Origin: Variovorax sp. IB41
GTDB lineage: Bacteria > Pseudomonadota > Gammaproteobacteria > Burkholderiales > Burkholderiaceae_C
DNA: 64,000 nt
NCBI RefSeq assembly: GCF_016405905.1
Contig: NZ_JAEFCB010000007.1
Coordinates: 225,588-289,587 of the forward strand
Direction of reading: 5' to 3'
In this document: one piece after another, positions 60,814 to 64,000 of the stretch
Position numbering within the stretch: position 1 is the stretch's first letter
Layout of the letters: each line of letters begins with the position of its first letter
The notes under the pieces: model-generated
The model's input: the letters and a program-made list of their open reading frames with translations, nothing else
The model's database searches: none
What the model was told of the DNA's origin: nothing
Position numbers and translations under genes: made by a program

Positions 60814-61063
60814 GCGGCGAGGCGCGAATAGTCGCGAAAGAGAAACGCAGCAAGCGTCTCACATCTGAAGTCAAGGGGCATGAGCGGTTTCCCCGTGATC
60901 GATCGCCCGAGCGCGAACTATCGGTTTCTGATCATGCCGACGTCAAAAATGCGATTGGACGGCGTGCCCCACGAATTCGACACTGCGGCCCAAGCAAAAA
61001 CCGCAGGCCCGAGGGGACCCGAAAGAGTCCGCCAGGAACTGCTCCTCATCGGAGACAAAACAG

Positions 61064-62158
61064 ATGCCCCACGCTTATCACAATCCCGTGTCCACTCATT
61101 CCGGCCGAGGCAGCCTCGAACGGCTGCCCTCGCTTCTGGCGGGCCGCCGCGTCGCGCTCGTCACCTTCCCCGAGGCCCGAGGGCTCGGCCTGGTCGATCG
61201 CCTGCAGGCGCTCTTGGGCGACGCGCTCGTCACCGTGATCGATGACGTGCGCCCCAACCCCGATGTCGCCCACCTGCGCGACCTCTACAACACCTTCTGG
61301 CAATCGGATGCGCCCTGCGACGCCATCGTGGCGGTCGGCGGCGGCAGCGCCATCGACACGGCCAAGGCCCTGATGGTGGGCACGGCCAACGGGCAGTTCG
61401 ACGAACTCCTCGCGCTGCTGGCCACCGGCCAGCCCTTTGTGCCCACCAGCGTCAAGCCGCTGATTGCCGTACCGACCACGGCCGGCACCGGCAGCGAAGT
61501 AACGCCCTGGGCCACCATCTGGGACGCCGGCAACCAGAAGAAGTATTCGCTGCACCTGGACGCCACTTGGCCCGAGGCCGCCATCGTCGACCCCGAGCTC
61601 ATGCTCTCGGTGCCGGCGGGCACCACGGTGTCGACGGGGCTCGATGCGCTCTCGCATGCGCTCGAAGCCATCTGGAACGTCAACGCCAACCCGGTCTCCG
61701 ACACCTTCGCCGTCTCGGCCGTGCGCGACATCTTCGACTGCCTGCCGGCGCTGCTCAAGGACCTGGGCAACCTCGACCTGCGCGAGCGCATGGCGCTGGC
61801 CGCGTTGAAGGCCGGCATGGCGTTTTCCAACACCAAGACGGCGCTGGCGCACTCCATCTCCTACGAGATGACGCTGCGCCACGGCTTGGCCCACGGCATC
61901 GCGTGCTCGTTCACGCTGCCGATCGTGCTGGAAAAAGCATGGGCCCGTTCGCCCGACCGCGACCAGACGTTGCAGCTGATCTTCGGCACCGACCTGGCGA
62001 CTGCCACACAGCGCCTGCGAGCATTCCTGCAGGGGCTTGGCGTGAAGACCGAGTTTGCCGACTATGGCGTTGCAGACAGCGAAGCGGCGGCCATGATCAC
62101 GCGCGCCATGGACGGGGCGCGCGGCAAGAACTTCATCGGCGCGGCGGCGTTGGCCTGA
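61064..62158 (+). CDS. Phosphonate-associated iron-containing alcohol dehydrogenase
   Basis: A 364-residue group III (iron) dehydrogenase. NAD(P)-site motifs: IVAVGGGSAIDTAKAL and PTTAGTGSEVTPWA. Iron-site region: STGLDALSHALEAIWN and HGLAHGIACSFTLP. A subgroup of this family is tied to phosphonate genes and probably interconverts phosphonoacetaldehyde and 2-hydroxyethylphosphonate; the neighbours support that subgroup. The start ATG at 61064 is preceded by GGAGA. The 250-base gap to the divergent LysR gene holds no other convincing gene. Confidence 0.88.
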   Translation: MPHAYHNPVSTHSGRGSLERLPSLLAGRRVALVTFPEARGLGLVDRLQALLGDALVTVIDDVRPNPDVAHLRDLYNTFWQSDAPCDAIVAVGGGSAIDTAKALMVGTANGQFDELLALLATGQPFVPTSVKPLIAVPTTAGTGSEVTPWATIWDAGNQKKYSLHLDATWPEAAIVDPELMLSVPAGTTVSTGLDALSHALEAIWNVNANPVSDTFAVSAVRDIFDCLPALLKDLGNLDLRERMALAALKAGMAFSNTKTALAHSISYEMTLRHGLAHGIACSFTLPIVLEKAWARSPDRDQTLQLIFGTDLATATQRLRAFLQGLGVKTEFADYGVADSEAAAMITRAMDGARGKNFIGAAALA

Positions 62159-62266
62159 CAGGCAGGGACTGCGCAGCGAGAAAAGACAGAGACAGCAAGA
62201 CAGCAATGCCGGCCGTTTCGAGTCGGTCTTACGGGCCCCACGCCCGTCAAGAAATGGAGACAAACC

Positions 62267-64000
<1,734 letters not shown>

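Noticed and set aside
60880..61245. Frame of 121 residues in the LysR/dehydrogenase gap
   Set aside because: It has no ribosome-binding site, overlaps the dehydrogenase start and turns Arg/Pro-rich; probably leader sequence.

Overview
The window reads as chromosomal DNA of a high-GC betaproteobacterium, most likely Comamonadaceae and closest in feel to Variovorax. The reasons are the dense coding, many ATGA/TTGA/GTGA start-stop overlaps, the number of Bug-type (TctC) solute-binding proteins, a double-length UvrA, and an S-adenosylhomocysteine (SAH) riboswitch in front of ahcY. This assignment rests on gene content and style, not on a database match. I see no tRNA, rRNA, CRISPR array or intact mobile element, and no gene-free stretch longer than about 250 bases.

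Layout. 1-4.9 kb: a translationally coupled lipid operon (hydrolase/methyltransferase, PAP2-dual-specificity phosphatase fusion, small membrane protein, acyltransferase, CDP-diacylglycerol synthase, YdeI-like). 4.9-9.3 kb: housekeeping genes (ruvA, phoH-like, ybeY, dtd, a cation diffusion facilitator). 9.4-19.1 kb: a FecR/OmpA envelope pair, tyrS, an M23 peptidase, anmK, a DHA2-type exporter, erpA, rplM-rpsI, a lipoprotein and rlmJ. 19.2-23.1 kb: a methyl-cycle operon, ahcY-tlyA-metF-rlpA, on the minus strand. Its leader holds a promoter, an SAH riboswitch and an overlapping terminator, arranged as a transcriptional ON switch. 23.2-27.6 kb: an exported protein, then a polyhydroxyalkanoate cluster (phasin, hydrolase, PhaE-like, class III-like PhaC, GNAT). 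27.7-32.9 kb: prfC, a three-gene ABC exporter and a HAD phosphatase. 32.9-34.8 kb: a TetR/MFS divergon with a visible inverted-repeat operator. 34.8-38.0 kb: a Bug protein, an acetylpolyamine-amidohydrolase-like enzyme and an ornithine cyclodeaminase-like enzyme. 38.1-43.9 kb: a 1916-residue tandem UvrA.

44.0-47.7 kb: three tandem paralogous periplasmic binding proteins with duplicated leaders and terminators but no ABC partners. 47.8-53.0 kb: a 48-residue membrane protein, a metabolite:H+ symporter, a DsbA-like isomerase, DUF1289, YbaK, LysE and HMG-CoA lyase. 53.1-59.2 kb: a LysR regulator divergent from a catabolic operon (CoA-transferase, intradiol dioxygenase, citryl-CoA-lyase-like protein, two Bug proteins). 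59.26-59.8 kb: a decayed IS5-type transposase. 59.9-64 kb: a phosphonate-catabolism locus (LysR, iron alcohol dehydrogenase, organophosphate-type MFS permease, phosphonoacetate hydrolase) that runs off the right edge.

The most notable items are the riboswitch/terminator switch, the single-chain UvrA pseudo-dimer, the lipid operon with a fused lipid/protein-tyrosine-type phosphatase, and the two catabolic clusters on either side of the transposase remnant. I found no system that I can confidently call wholly undescribed.
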